DNA of 64,000 nt, from NCBI RefSeq assembly GCF_002104515.1, contig NZ_NBOE01000001.1:186001-250000 (forward strand), read 5' to 3'. Shown in pieces: positions 9,431 through 17,935 of this stretch; positions within the stretch are counted from its first letter, which is position 1; every line of letters starts with the position of its first letter. The stretch comes from Colwellia polaris (GTDB taxonomy: Bacteria; Pseudomonadota; Gammaproteobacteria; Enterobacterales; Alteromonadaceae). The notes below the pieces were generated by a model. It did not search any database. It was given only the letters and a program-made list of their open reading frames with translations, and was not told where the DNA came from. The position numbers and the translations under genes are program-made.

Positions 9431-10015
9431 TTATTTATCAGCCATTAAAAATTGCCATTGCTCGTTAAAGTCAGTACTTGGCTTTTTGGTAAAGTTTGAA
9501 CGAACATATTGGTTAATTTTACCTTCAGCAAAAGCCATTAAAATATTAGCTAGGGCTAATTCTGAAATAGTAAAACCTTTACCTTCGCGCAATTTACGCT
9601 CACGAAGTACTTGTTTAAATTGCGACTCAAGCTTTTCAAAAAATTGATTTACGCGGGCGCGTAAACGTTCGTTTTCACCCATTAAAGCGTCACCCGCTAG
9701 AATACGGCACATACCAGGATTACGCTCTGCAAAAATCAGTAAAACATGCAGAATATGGTGGCAGCGAACAAGGGCTTCTTTGTGATCTGTTAAGATTAAA
9801 TTTACACGTGAAAAAATTGATTCTTCGATAAACTCTATTAATCCTTCAAACATACGCGCCTTTGAAGGAAAGTGGCGATAAAGTGCGGCTTCAGAAACGC
9901 CTACTTCAGCGGCAAGTTTTGCCGTAGTAATTCTTTGTCCTGCGCTAGTTTGTAACATGTGCGCAAGGCATTCTAAAATTTGTTGTTTACGATTAGGTTT
10001 TTGAGTCGCCGGCAT
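9431..10015 (-). CDS. slmA: Nucleoid occlusion factor SlmA (TetR family)
   Basis: This 194-residue protein matches SlmA along its length. It has a short basic N-terminus, a TetR-type helix-turn-helix (about residues 24-50: [20 protein letters not shown], followed by [15 protein letters not shown]), and the helical C-terminal domain that binds FtsZ. SlmA binds chromosomal SlmA-binding sites and blocks FtsZ ring assembly over the nucleoid. In E. coli the order is coaBC-dut-slmA; here coaBC ends 156 bp upstream of slmA with no dut between them. Confidence 0.93.
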   Translation of the reverse strand: MPATQKPNRKQQILECLAHMLQTSAGQRITTAKLAAEVGVSEAALYRHFPSKARMFEGLIEFIEESIFSRVNLILTDHKEALVRCHHILHVLLIFAERNPGMCRILAGDALMGENERLRARVNQFFEKLESQFKQVLRERKLREGKGFTISELALANILMAFAEGKINQYVRSNFTKKPSTDFNEQWQFLMADK

Positions 10016-10171
10016 AAAACTGATTCTCTATTTTTATTATGTTTTCAGTTGCCATATTTACCGAATTAATAAATACATCGGCGCAATATGACAACTGAAA
10101 GATTAGCGTGATTGTATAGCGTTAGTTAGCTGATATTCAATAATAAAATAAATCCAATAAGATTAACTTTA

Positions 10172-11401
10172 TTATTGAGAACCCAGTAATGTTTGATGAA
10201 TATATTGAACTAATTGTTTAGCAAGTTCACTTTTATTCATTAAAGATAACTCTTTTTCATTATTAGGCGTAAAAACTGTTAACGCATTGTTGTCACTATT
10301 AAACCCTTGTCCCACTGTGGCAACATTGTTAGCGGCTATCATATCAAGATTCTTGCGAGCTAACTTGTCTTGTGCGTAATGTTTTACATCTTGTGTTTCA
10401 GCAGCAAAACCTACGGTAAACGGCTTATTCTCTAGTGCTGCAACATCAGCAACAATGTCAGGATTTTTGATTAAATTAAGTTGCATGGTATCTTGCGACT
10501 TTTTAATTTTTTCATTCGCGATATTATCAATGCGGTAATCAGCTACCGCAGCACATGCAACAAAAACATCAGATGTTGGAGCATAAGTTAGCGCTTGTTG
10601 ATGCATTTCAATGGCGCTGTTAACGGCGATTTTTTTGCAATTTAGCGGTGTCGTTAAATTTACAGGGCCAGAAATTATAGTCACTTCAGCGCCAAGTTCT
10701 TGGGCTGCTGCAGCAATAGCAAAACCCATTTTTCCTGAACTGTGATTAGAAATGTAACGCACAGGGTCAATAGCTTCACGAGTGGGTCCAGCAGTAATTA
10801 CCCACTTTTGACCTGTTAAAGGTTTTTGTTCAACAGAAGTATTGTTATTACCCGCTGCAATAGCTTGGCAGGTTAGATCTACTAATTCTGGTACATCTAG
10901 CATGCGACCTAAACCTACATCGCCACAAGCTTGCTCTCCTGCTCCAGGGCCGAATAATGTGTATTGCCAAGCAGTTAAGGTATTAATATTTTTTTGGGTT
11001 GCTTGGCTATGCCACATTTGTTGATTCATTGCTGGCGCTATCGCTATTGGCGCGGCTGTTGCCAAGCAAAGTGTGGTTAATAAATCATTCGCCATGCCTG
11101 CAGCAATTTTAGCGATTATATCTGCGGTTGCAGGGGCAATTAAAATAAAGTCTGCCCATTTTGCCAACTCAATATGGCCCATAGCTAATTCTGCTTGCGT
11201 ATCCAATAAGCTGTCAGAAACTGCATTAGCTGAAACCGCTTGCAAGGTTAAAGGTGTAATAAAGGCTTTAGCGCCTTCTGTCATAACCACGCGAACATCG
11301 GCACCTTTTTCTTTTAATCGGCGAACAAGTTCAGGCGTTTTGTAAGCGGCAATACCACCACTAATACCCAAGAGAATTTTTTTACCCTGAAGAATCTGCA
11401 T
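10172..11401 (-). CDS. coaBC: Bifunctional phosphopantothenoylcysteine decarboxylase / phosphopantothenate-cysteine ligase
   Basis: This 409-residue fusion enzyme catalyses the second and third steps from pantothenate to coenzyme A. The N-terminal CoaC flavoprotein domain (about 1-185) carries [13 protein letters not shown], the catalytic His in [13 protein letters not shown] and the active-site Cys loop [13 protein letters not shown]. The C-terminal CoaB domain (about 195-405) has [20 protein letters not shown] and CAAVADYR. It starts 84 bp from the divergent radC. CoaD, a later step, is also in this window. Confidence 0.95.
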   Translation of the reverse strand: MQILQGKKILLGISGGIAAYKTPELVRRLKEKGADVRVVMTEGAKAFITPLTLQAVSANAVSDSLLDTQAELAMGHIELAKWADFILIAPATADIIAKIAAGMANDLLTTLCLATAAPIAIAPAMNQQMWHSQATQKNINTLTAWQYTLFGPGAGEQACGDVGLGRMLDVPELVDLTCQAIAAGNNNTSVEQKPLTGQKWVITAGPTREAIDPVRYISNHSSGKMGFAIAAAAQELGAEVTIISGPVNLTTPLNCKKIAVNSAIEMHQQALTYAPTSDVFVACAAVADYRIDNIANEKIKKSQDTMQLNLIKNPDIVADVAALENKPFTVGFAAETQDVKHYAQDKLARKNLDMIAANNVATVGQGFNSDNNALTVFTPNNEKELSLMNKSELAKQLVQYIHQTLLGSQ

Positions 11402-11485
11402 AAGCTGCTAATCTTAATAACGACAATGGGCGATAAGATAGCATTATTCGCGCTTTATTTAAAATCACTTTGCAAGGATGCACTT

Positions 11486-12166
11486 ATGTTAAAAGACTGG
11501 CCAGATTGTGAAAAACCAAGAGAAAAACTCTTACAGCACGGGCCTAAAAGCCTCAGCGATGCAGAATTATTAGCAATTTTTTTACGTACTGGTGTTAAAG
11601 GTTGTCATGTAGTTGATTTAGCAAGAAATTTATTGAGAGATTTTGGCAGTATAGCGAAAATTTATCAGGCAGACTTAACCGACTTTTGTCAGCATCATGG
11701 TTTAGGTGTTGCTAAGTATGTGCAGTTGCAAGCATGTTTGGAAATGTCGACGCGCTATTTAGCCGAGCAAATGAAAACAGGCGAAGGGCTAACATCTTCT
11801 TTGCGCACACAAAATTTTTTAAAAGCAGAGCTACGCCATGAAACCCGCGAAATATTTGCGGTGTTGTTTTTAAATACCCAGCATCAAGTTATTAAGTTTG
11901 AACGCTTATTTCAAGGTACTATTAATGCCGCAGCTGTTTACCCACGCATTGTTGTTGAAGCGGCAATTAAACACCAAGCAGGTGCGGTTATTCTGGCGCA
12001 TAATCACCCTTCTGGTATTGCAGAACCGAGCATTGCCGATAATCAAATTACTAGTCGATTAGAGCAAGCGCTTGCTTTAATTGATATTAAAGTGCTTGAT
12101 CATATAATAGTTGCGGGTTGCCATTGTTATTCGTATGCTGAACATGGACGAATGGTTGAACAATGA
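11486..12166 (+). CDS. radC: RadC family (JAB/MPN domain) protein
   Basis: Starting at the ATG at 11486 gives 226 residues beginning MLKDWPDCEKPREKLL, the usual RadC start. AAGGA lies 7 bp upstream, whereas the longer frame from 11426 adds 20 residues not seen in the family. A helix-hairpin-helix-like N-terminal region (KSLSDAELLAIFLRTG) precedes the C-terminal JAB/MPN domain with the metal motif ILAHNHPSGIAEPSIAD. Despite its name the family's role in repair is unresolved. It is divergent from coaBC, as in E. coli. Confidence 0.92.
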   Translation: MLKDWPDCEKPREKLLQHGPKSLSDAELLAIFLRTGVKGCHVVDLARNLLRDFGSIAKIYQADLTDFCQHHGLGVAKYVQLQACLEMSTRYLAEQMKTGEGLTSSLRTQNFLKAELRHETREIFAVLFLNTQHQVIKFERLFQGTINAAAVYPRIVVEAAIKHQAGAVILAHNHPSGIAEPSIADNQITSRLEQALALIDIKVLDHIIVAGCHCYSYAEHGRMVEQ

Positions 12167-12204
12167 ATACTTATCATGCAAACGTAGTAAATTAAGGAGT
12201 CTCT

Positions 12205-12528
12205 ATGAGTGATATTGACAATACACACGAAAACGAAGCAAGCGAACGCCGACGATCGTTTCGTCTCGATATGGAAAAAGAAATAATTGATATCGTTTGG
12301 GTTGATAACAACGGCGATGAAAAACGCAAAAAAATAGTGTGTTTAGATTTTTCTCGTGGCGGCTTAAAAGTAGATTGTGACTGCGAAATTGCAGCAAATA
12401 CCCAAGTAACCGTTATATTTAAAGCAGCAAATCCAAATAGCCAAAAGTTGTTTGGTAAAGTTATACGTTGTGTAAAACAAGATAATGGCTGGTTCGAAGT
12501 TGCAATGCAGCTGACAGATCTTGCTTAA
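12205..12528 (+). CDS. PilZ-domain protein, probable cyclic-di-GMP effector
   Basis: This 107-residue protein is essentially one PilZ domain. Both binding signatures are present: RxxxR within RRRSFR (about residues 16-20) and D-x-S-x-x-G as DFSRGG (about 49-54). It is therefore predicted to bind cyclic di-GMP in the cytoplasm. A good ribosome site (AAGGAG) precedes the start. It lies 38 bp after radC and 71 bp before parA on the same strand. Target unknown; it has no fused output domain. Confidence 0.88.
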   Translation: MSDIDNTHENEASERRRSFRLDMEKEIIDIVWVDNNGDEKRKKIVCLDFSRGGLKVDCDCEIAANTQVTVIFKAANPNSQKLFGKVIRCVKQDNGWFEVAMQLTDLA

Positions 12529-12599
12529 GCTAACCCTGAATTATTGAACTATAATAAAGTGGTTGTTGTATTTTAAGTAGTAAACAAGGAATTACCAAG

Positions 12600-13268
12600 A
12601 TGATGATTTTAGTAGGCGGGGAAAAAGGTGGTAGTGGTAAAAGTTGCCTAGCGCAGAATTTAGCTGTGTATTTTGCCCGTGAGAAAAAAGCTATTGTATT
12701 GATGGTTGATTGTGATCCACAGCGAACTACGTCTGATTGGATACAAGCAAGAAATTCTGATCCGTCACTACCAGCCATCAATTGTATTCAATTGTACGGT
12801 AAAATTAGAAATGATTTATTAAGTCTAAACCAACACTATGATTATGTGATTGTAGATTGTGGTGGCCAAGATAACTTAGCCTTACGAGCGGCTATGTCAG
12901 TAGCTGACCATGTTGTTATACCACTGAGACCTAAACGTCGCGATTTAAAAACAGTACCCCATATGGAAGACATGCTAAGCACATGTAAAATGGTTAACCC
13001 TAAAATGTTAGCATCGTTTGTCATAACACAATGCCCTTCTTTACCTAATCAAGCAGGTAGAATTCTAGAAGCTAAAGAAGTATGTAGCTCCTTCGGCATT
13101 AATGTATTAAATGCCGTAACGTTTAACCGTAATGTTTATGATGACAGTGAAGAAATGGGTTCATCTGTACTGGAAATTGAACCTGATAGTAAAGCGGCGA
13201 TAGAAATGATCGCAATAGCTGAAGAGCTATTATCGATGAAACCGGACAATGCCCATGAGTTTAATTGA
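12600..13268 (+). CDS. ParA-like ATPase (orphan, type Ib-like)
   Basis: This 222-residue P-loop ATPase has the deviant Walker A motif GGEKGGSGKS at residues 6-15, MVDCDPQRTTSDW (Walker A' region) and YVIVDCGGQD (Walker B). It lacks the N-terminal helix-turn-helix of large plasmid ParA proteins. A TATAAT (12550-12555) upstream suggests its own promoter. Two ATGs occur at 12600 and 12603. Its end overlaps the start of a ribbon-helix-helix-like gene, the arrangement of plasmid type Ib ParA/ParG pairs. It is not the ParA of the chromosomal parAB locus, which normally sits near gidB and oriC. The cargo is unknown. Confidence 0.85.
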   Translation: MMILVGGEKGGSGKSCLAQNLAVYFAREKKAIVLMVDCDPQRTTSDWIQARNSDPSLPAINCIQLYGKIRNDLLSLNQHYDYVIVDCGGQDNLALRAAMSVADHVVIPLRPKRRDLKTVPHMEDMLSTCKMVNPKMLASFVITQCPSLPNQAGRILEAKEVCSSFGINVLNAVTFNRNVYDDSEEMGSSVLEIEPDSKAAIEMIAIAEELLSMKPDNAHEFN

Positions 13269-13641
13269 TCTAAAAAAATCCAAGGACGGTCCAAAGAAAA
13301 AGAAAAAATTCACGGTTGATGAATTTATTGCTGATGCGGAAGATTATGCCAAAGGGCAACCTAAAATTGTCAGTCGTGAACATGATGAAATGTCATTGCA
13401 AGAAGCAATTTTGGCAGCTAAAGAACATGCAAATCGCAAAACACAAACCAGCAATGAGGTCGGTCGTCGTTTTCGTCCTGCAACATTCACGTTAAGCGAA
13501 GCTGCTATAGAACAGTTGCAAGAATTGGCCGTTGATACGCAATTAGCTAAGTCTCATATTATTCGTATTTTAATTGATGAACTCTGTAATAAAGCTCAAA
13601 AAGAAAAATTGCGTAAATTATTAGACTCAAAAATAGACTAA
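13255..13641 (+). CDS. Probable ribbon-helix-helix partner of the orphan ParA
   Basis: From the ATG at 13255 the product is 128 residues and overlaps parA by 14 bp; an in-frame ATG at 13249 is also possible. The N-terminus is very basic (KKSKDGPKKKKK), the middle is acidic and probably flexible, and the C-terminus (about 75-125) starts with FRPATFTLS and continues with two helices, the pattern of ribbon-helix-helix DNA-binding proteins. Such a tail plus a ParA-stimulating basic N-terminus would fit a ParG-like adaptor. The fold is inferred from pattern only; I recognise no named family. Confidence 0.7.
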   Translation: MSLIDLKKSKDGPKKKKKFTVDEFIADAEDYAKGQPKIVSREHDEMSLQEAILAAKEHANRKTQTSNEVGRRFRPATFTLSEAAIEQLQELAVDTQLAKSHIIRILIDELCNKAQKEKLRKLLDSKID

Positions 13642-13769
13642 AATCGCACCTTTATTAATCGACTAGAATGATATTACTGCAATTATTGCCTCATTTTTAC
13701 CATTTTATTTATCTAAGCCCTTGAAATTTAATCTATTTTAAAAGTATTTGTTTTTAGGGCGATTAATAC

Positions 13770-13860
13770 TGGAATTCATTTTTCAGTTTCACTATAATAT
13801 GCCACCTTTTTCAGGATCCCGAGGCGACGGTCTTGGGGAAATACAGCACGACCTGAAATT
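13770..13860 (+). promoter_or_regulatory. rpmB promoter and structured mRNA leader
   Basis: A TATAAT at 13793-13798, with a weak TGGAAT 17 bp upstream, should start transcription near 13805. The leader then folds as two nested helices: outer TTTCAGG (13809-13815) with CCTGAAA (13852-13858), and inner CCCGAG (13818-13823) with CTTGGG (13832-13837, one G-T pair). This ends 20 bp before the rpmB start. It could be a ribosomal-protein leader controlling rpmB-rpmG; I know of no named motif that matches. Confidence 0.5.
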
Positions 13861-13878
13861 AATTTTGGAGTACTCATT

Positions 13879-14115
13879 ATGTCTAAAGTTTGCCAAGTAA
13901 CAGGCAAAAAGCCAATGGTTGGAAACAACCGTTCGCACGCAAGAAACGCGACTCGTCGTCGTTTTTTACCTAACCTTCAAACTCACCGTTTTTGGGTTGA
14001 GAGTGAAAATAGCTTCGTTAAATTACGTTTAACTCCGAAAGGAATGCGTATTATCGATAAAAAAGGTATTGATGCAGTTTTAACTGATATCCGTGCCCGT
14101 GGCGAAAAAGTTTAA
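13879..14115 (+). CDS. rpmB: 50S ribosomal protein L28
   Basis: The 78-residue product begins [20 protein letters not shown], the typical L28 N-terminus, and is strongly basic. TTTGGAGT precedes the start. It is the first gene of the rpmB-rpmG operon, 11 bp before rpmG, as in E. coli. Compared with E. coli, a PilZ gene and the ParA pair lie between radC and this gene. Confidence 0.98.
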   Translation: MSKVCQVTGKKPMVGNNRSHARNATRRRFLPNLQTHRFWVESENSFVKLRLTPKGMRIIDKKGIDAVLTDIRARGEKV

Positions 14116-14126
14116 GGAATTGCACA

Positions 14127-14282
14127 ATGCGCGATAAAATTCGTTTAGTTTCTAGTGCTGGCACTGGCCATTTTTACACTACAGACAAAAACAAAAAAAC
14201 TATGCCTGAGAAAATGGAGATCAAAAAGTTTGATCCTCGCATTCGTCAGCATGTTATGTATAAAGAAGCTAAAATCAAGTAA
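14127..14282 (+). CDS. rpmG: 50S ribosomal protein L33
   Basis: This 51-residue basic protein ([19 protein letters not shown] start, ending KEAKIK) matches L33. AAGGAATTGCACA gives a ribosome site. The zinc-binding cysteines of some L33 forms are absent, so it is the zinc-independent (C-minus) type common in gammaproteobacteria. It is cotranscribed with rpmB and followed by a clear terminator. Confidence 0.97.
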   Translation: MRDKIRLVSSAGTGHFYTTDKNKKTMPEKMEIKKFDPRIRQHVMYKEAKIK

Positions 14283-14302
14283 TTGATTACTGCTTATTTA
14301 AA

Positions 14303-14327
14303 AGCCCGGTTTATACCGGGTTTTTTA
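14303..14327 (+). terminator. Intrinsic terminator of rpmB-rpmG
   Basis: Stem CCCGGT / ACCGGG with loop TTAT is followed by TTTTTTATT, 20 bp after rpmG. Between this and the opposing terminator at 14533 (about 205 bp) I see no gene or repeat. Confidence 0.9.
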
Positions 14328-14532
14328 TTGCCTAAAGAAAAGTATGCAGTTAAGCACAACTGATTAACCATGGCTAACTTCCACCTTGATAGATGCTTAT
14401 TTTGTACATAGTCGTGAGTTGTTTGATGCGCTAGTAAGATGAGTTTATTCTTTTAGTTTGAAAAGCTACTCAATTAGCTGCTCATGTTTAGTCATGAAAA
14501 AGTAGTGTAATAAATTGAACACATTGATATAA

Positions 14533-14566
14533 AAAAGGAGAAACCACGTAATGCGGCTTCTCCTTT
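14533..14566 (-). terminator. Intrinsic terminator of the DUF885 gene
   Basis: The stem AAAGGAGAAACC / GGCTTCTCCTTT pairs almost perfectly. On the minus strand it runs into TTTTTTATATC, which places it about 30 bp after the DUF885 stop codon. Confidence 0.85.
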
Positions 14567-14595
14567 ATGTTAAGGCTGGGATAAAAGCTTTGTGG

Positions 14596-16338
14596 TTATA
14601 TTTGCTGTTGTTTAATCCAGTCCATAGTTAACTCTTCAAGCAATGCCATAGGTAAGCTACCATTTTTCAACATTTGGTCATGAAAAGCTCTAACATCGAA
14701 CTTATTACCAAGCGCGGCCTCTGCTGTAGCACGTAACTGACGAATTTTAATTTCACCAATTTTGTATGATAATGCCTGTGCTGGCCAACTTATGTATCGA
14801 TCAATTTGGCCAATAACATCGGCCATGCTTAACGCTGTATTGTCAGCTAAATAATCAATGGCTTGTTGTCGAGTCCAACCTTTAGCATGAATGCCGGTAT
14901 CAACCACTAAGCGACAAGCACGCCATGCCTCGTAAGTTAGGCGGCCAAAGTCACTGTAAGGGTCTTGATAAAAGCCCATTTCTTTACCTAAGCGTTCTGA
15001 ATATAGTCCCCAGCCTTCACCGTAAGCTGCGTGGTATAATGTTTTACGAAACTCTGCCATATCAACTTCTTGTGCAATGGCACTTTGAAAATGATGACCG
15101 GGCTCGGCCTCATGAAAGGTTAAAGCTTCTAAGGTATATAATGGTTGGCTCTCTAAATTTTTAGTTTCTAAAAAATAAGTTCCTGATGTAGTGCCACTGC
15201 CATCTGAGGCAACATAATACGCGCCGCCATTAGGGCTAGATTTTATATCAAAGGTCGAACGAGGTAGTACGGTAAACCATTTGGGTAATTGGGCAGCCAT
15301 TTTACGTGTGATATAGCTGGCTTTTTCAAGCATATCCATTGCATTGTCAGTATAAAATTGTGGGTCGGTACGTAAGAATTTAATGAAATCTTTGAACTCT
15401 CCTTTAAAGCCGACTGCTTTGATAATGGTCTGCATTTCTTGACGAATACGCTTAACTTCATCTAAGCCTGTTTGATGAATTTCATCTGCGGTTAGGTCTG
15501 TAGTGGTGTAATACTCAATTAAGTATTGATAGTAATCAGCCCCCCCTTTAACGCTATTAATACCGGCAGTCGTTCGACAGTTTGTCATATACTCTTGAGT
15601 AAAAAAGTCATAAAACGCTTGGTACTCGGGAAGCACAGTGTTTTTAATTAAGTTTTTTACTTGCTGACGATAAGTACTTTGTTGCGCCGGAGATATTGCT
15701 GTTGGCATATTTAGCATAGGCGCATAAAAAACACTCTCTTCCACATTATTGACTAAATGTTTACTGATCGACTTTTCGTAGCCTTTAAAGCTTTTACAGT
15801 AATGTGTATGCCCCAAAGCAACCGCTTGTTTAAGATCAACAATGTGCTCTTGGTTATAGCGTGGATAGTCAGCAAGGCTGATCAAATAATTGCGGTAGTC
15901 TTGCTCGGTTAAGAATGACATATTCGCGGGGGCGCCAGCAAAATAACTATGAAAACCAGAATAGTAGGTTAACGGATAAAGATGATCTTGAAATTGATAG
16001 CTCTTTTCTTCTGCTTCGCGTTCATATTTAAATAAACGATAACTTACTTGTTCAGCCGATGTTAGTTGCGTAACGTCAATGGTTTCGATGCGAGATAATA
16101 ATTCATGGTTATAGGTTGCACGACGCTCGCGACCTTTTGCTGACATTTCAGGTAACTTACCGTTCATTCGAAAGGCATCAGGGTCTTTTCTGAAAAATAT
16201 TTGTTCTTTATTTGCGTTTTGCCAATGCTCGTCGAGTAACTGTTGAAATTTTTCACTGTTTTGATTTGCAAACGTGCTAGTAGTGAGCGATAAGCCACTG
16301 AACAATAATATGCCTATACTGAGTTGTTTTATTTTCAT
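14596..16338 (-). CDS. Exported DUF885 family protein, probable metallopeptidase
   Basis: This 580-residue protein has a Sec signal peptide (residues 1-24, cleavage likely after TSTFA) and a long helical body typical of DUF885. A zinc-peptidase-like motif HEAEPGHHFQ lies near residue 415, with ESRL-like YSERLGKEMGFY downstream, arranged as in gluzincin-type enzymes. The family is annotated from structure and motif as metallopeptidase; its substrate is unknown. It is a single gene with its own terminator, probably periplasmic. Confidence 0.85.
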   Translation of the reverse strand: MKIKQLSIGILLFSGLSLTTSTFANQNSEKFQQLLDEHWQNANKEQIFFRKDPDAFRMNGKLPEMSAKGRERRATYNHELLSRIETIDVTQLTSAEQVSYRLFKYEREAEEKSYQFQDHLYPLTYYSGFHSYFAGAPANMSFLTEQDYRNYLISLADYPRYNQEHIVDLKQAVALGHTHYCKSFKGYEKSISKHLVNNVEESVFYAPMLNMPTAISPAQQSTYRQQVKNLIKNTVLPEYQAFYDFFTQEYMTNCRTTAGINSVKGGADYYQYLIEYYTTTDLTADEIHQTGLDEVKRIRQEMQTIIKAVGFKGEFKDFIKFLRTDPQFYTDNAMDMLEKASYITRKMAAQLPKWFTVLPRSTFDIKSSPNGGAYYVASDGSGTTSGTYFLETKNLESQPLYTLEALTFHEAEPGHHFQSAIAQEVDMAEFRKTLYHAAYGEGWGLYSERLGKEMGFYQDPYSDFGRLTYEAWRACRLVVDTGIHAKGWTRQQAIDYLADNTALSMADVIGQIDRYISWPAQALSYKIGEIKIRQLRATAEAALGNKFDVRAFHDQMLKNGSLPMALLEELTMDWIKQQQI

Positions 16339-16463
16339 AAGAAAACCTTGGTTTTTGAAAGCACTAAGAGAATGCTTTATTATTTGTTAATAGTGTAAAG
16401 CTATGTACTAATAAGCTCAATTTTTTCGTATTATGAAGTCAATGCTCGTCTTGGGAATATATT

Positions 16464-16955
16464 ATGGTGAAGCTATCAAAAACGGGTTGGAACAATGTCA
16501 TTATTTTTGCGGTTATGGGCTTTATTTTAGTGATTAATTTAACCAATAAAAAAATATTTTCAGCTGATGACAATGTTAGTAGTGAGCAGGAAATTGCACT
16601 CGTTGGTAAGCAAAATGTCATACTAACCTTAAGTATTAATAATATTGTAAATATTGAACGTATTGGTCGCACATGGCGATCAACACCCAGCAACATATCC
16701 GGGCAAGCTTTAGCGCAAATGATGATGTCTTGGCAACAAAGTACTGGTGAGGCTATGGCGCAAGCACCAGAGATAGACCGACAATTTTCGCTTGATGTAA
16801 AACTTGATATTGCAGGCCAGGTTGAACCACTAGCGTTAAACTTTTATGCCACAGAACAGCAATTATTAATATTTAATCAGCGCTCAAAACAATGGCTGAC
16901 AATGCCGATCGCTATGTATGGGCAATTATTTCCACAAGAAATATTTGCCGGTTAG
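16464..16955 (+). CDS. Single-pass membrane protein of unknown function
   Basis: The 163-residue product has a short basic N-terminus, one hydrophobic helix (about residues 11-28, NVIIFAVMGFILVINLT) and a soluble domain facing the periplasm if the positive-inside rule holds. I recognise no named domain. It is divergent from the DUF885 gene and lies 43 bp upstream of the ATP-grasp gene, likely in one operon running to mutM. Confidence 0.65.
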   Translation: MVKLSKTGWNNVIIFAVMGFILVINLTNKKIFSADDNVSSEQEIALVGKQNVILTLSINNIVNIERIGRTWRSTPSNISGQALAQMMMSWQQSTGEAMAQAPEIDRQFSLDVKLDIAGQVEPLALNFYATEQQLLIFNQRSKQWLTMPIAMYGQLFPQEIFAG

Positions 16956-16998
16956 CAGATGTTATTTCAATTTTATCGAATTAGAAGGCAGTAACCCA

Positions 16999-17934
16999 AT
17001 GAACAAATGTGCAATTTTATCGATGGACAATTTAGAAGACTTTGAAGTCTATGACTATTTAATCGATCAGCCGCTATTAGCTTTAGGGTGGCAAACAGAA
17101 GAGGTTTCATGGCGTTGTGCTAAGGTGAACTGGAATGACTATAAAGCGGTTATTATTCGAAGCCCTTGGGATTATCAAGACGATATGGAGCGCTTTCTCG
17201 AGGTATTATCGCGCATTGAACAATCGACAGCCCGACTAGAAAATAGTTTAAGTGTGGTTAAATGGAATATTAACAAAAGCTATTTAAAAAGCTTAGCCGC
17301 TGAGAAAATAACCATTGTGCCAACACTTTGGCCCGATGCTTTTGAAGCTGACAAGCTAACAGAATATTTTGATTATTTTGCAACCGAGCAAGTGGTATTA
17401 AAACCCAGAGTTAGTGCCAACTCAGATAATACCTTTTGGCTTACAAAAGCTAATTATAAAGACAATATAACCGATTTAAAGCAAGCTTTTGCCAGCCGAG
17501 AGTTAATGGTGCAGCCTTTTATGGAAAGTATTTGTCAAGAAGGCGAATTTTCCTTGTTCTATTTTAATGGTGAATACAGCCATGCCATTTTAAAAACGCC
17601 GGCGCAGGGCGATTTTAGAGTACAAGAAGAGCATGGTGGAGGTTTATTGTCAGTAACACCCGAAGATGGCTTGATTGCAGTTGCTAACAAAACGATGCAA
17701 GCCATTAGTAAGCTTCATGGTGAATTACTTTATGCCCGCATTGATTTTGTTCGTCATCAAGACACATTTGCGTTAATGGAAGCTGAGTTAATCGAACCTT
17801 CATTGTATTTTAATATGGACGAAGGTTCACCGCAGCGTTTTGCTAGCGCCTTTGCTGCTAGAATGAAGGCTTTCGAACAACAAGCAAGTAATACTAAAGC
17901 TAACAGCAGTTCGTCACTACCAGGAAAACCTTAA
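16999..17934 (+). CDS. ATP-grasp domain ligase, RimK/glutathione-synthetase-like
   Basis: From the ATG at 16999 the product has 311 residues; the longer frame from 16918 overlaps the upstream gene and adds atypical sequence. RSPWDYQDDMERFL (about residue 54), VVLKPRVSANSDNTFWL, QPFMESICQEGEFSLFYFNG, and the metal-binding YARIDFVR plus MEAELIEPSLYF fit ATP-grasp ligases annotated as RimK/glutathione-synthase type. Such enzymes join a carboxylate to an amine or thiol using ATP; the substrate here cannot be told. Its stop is 1 bp before mutM. Confidence 0.82.
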   Translation: MNKCAILSMDNLEDFEVYDYLIDQPLLALGWQTEEVSWRCAKVNWNDYKAVIIRSPWDYQDDMERFLEVLSRIEQSTARLENSLSVVKWNINKSYLKSLAAEKITIVPTLWPDAFEADKLTEYFDYFATEQVVLKPRVSANSDNTFWLTKANYKDNITDLKQAFASRELMVQPFMESICQEGEFSLFYFNGEYSHAILKTPAQGDFRVQEEHGGGLLSVTPEDGLIAVANKTMQAISKLHGELLYARIDFVRHQDTFALMEAELIEPSLYFNMDEGSPQRFASAFAARMKAFEQQASNTKANSSSSLPGKP

Positions 17935-17935
17935 T

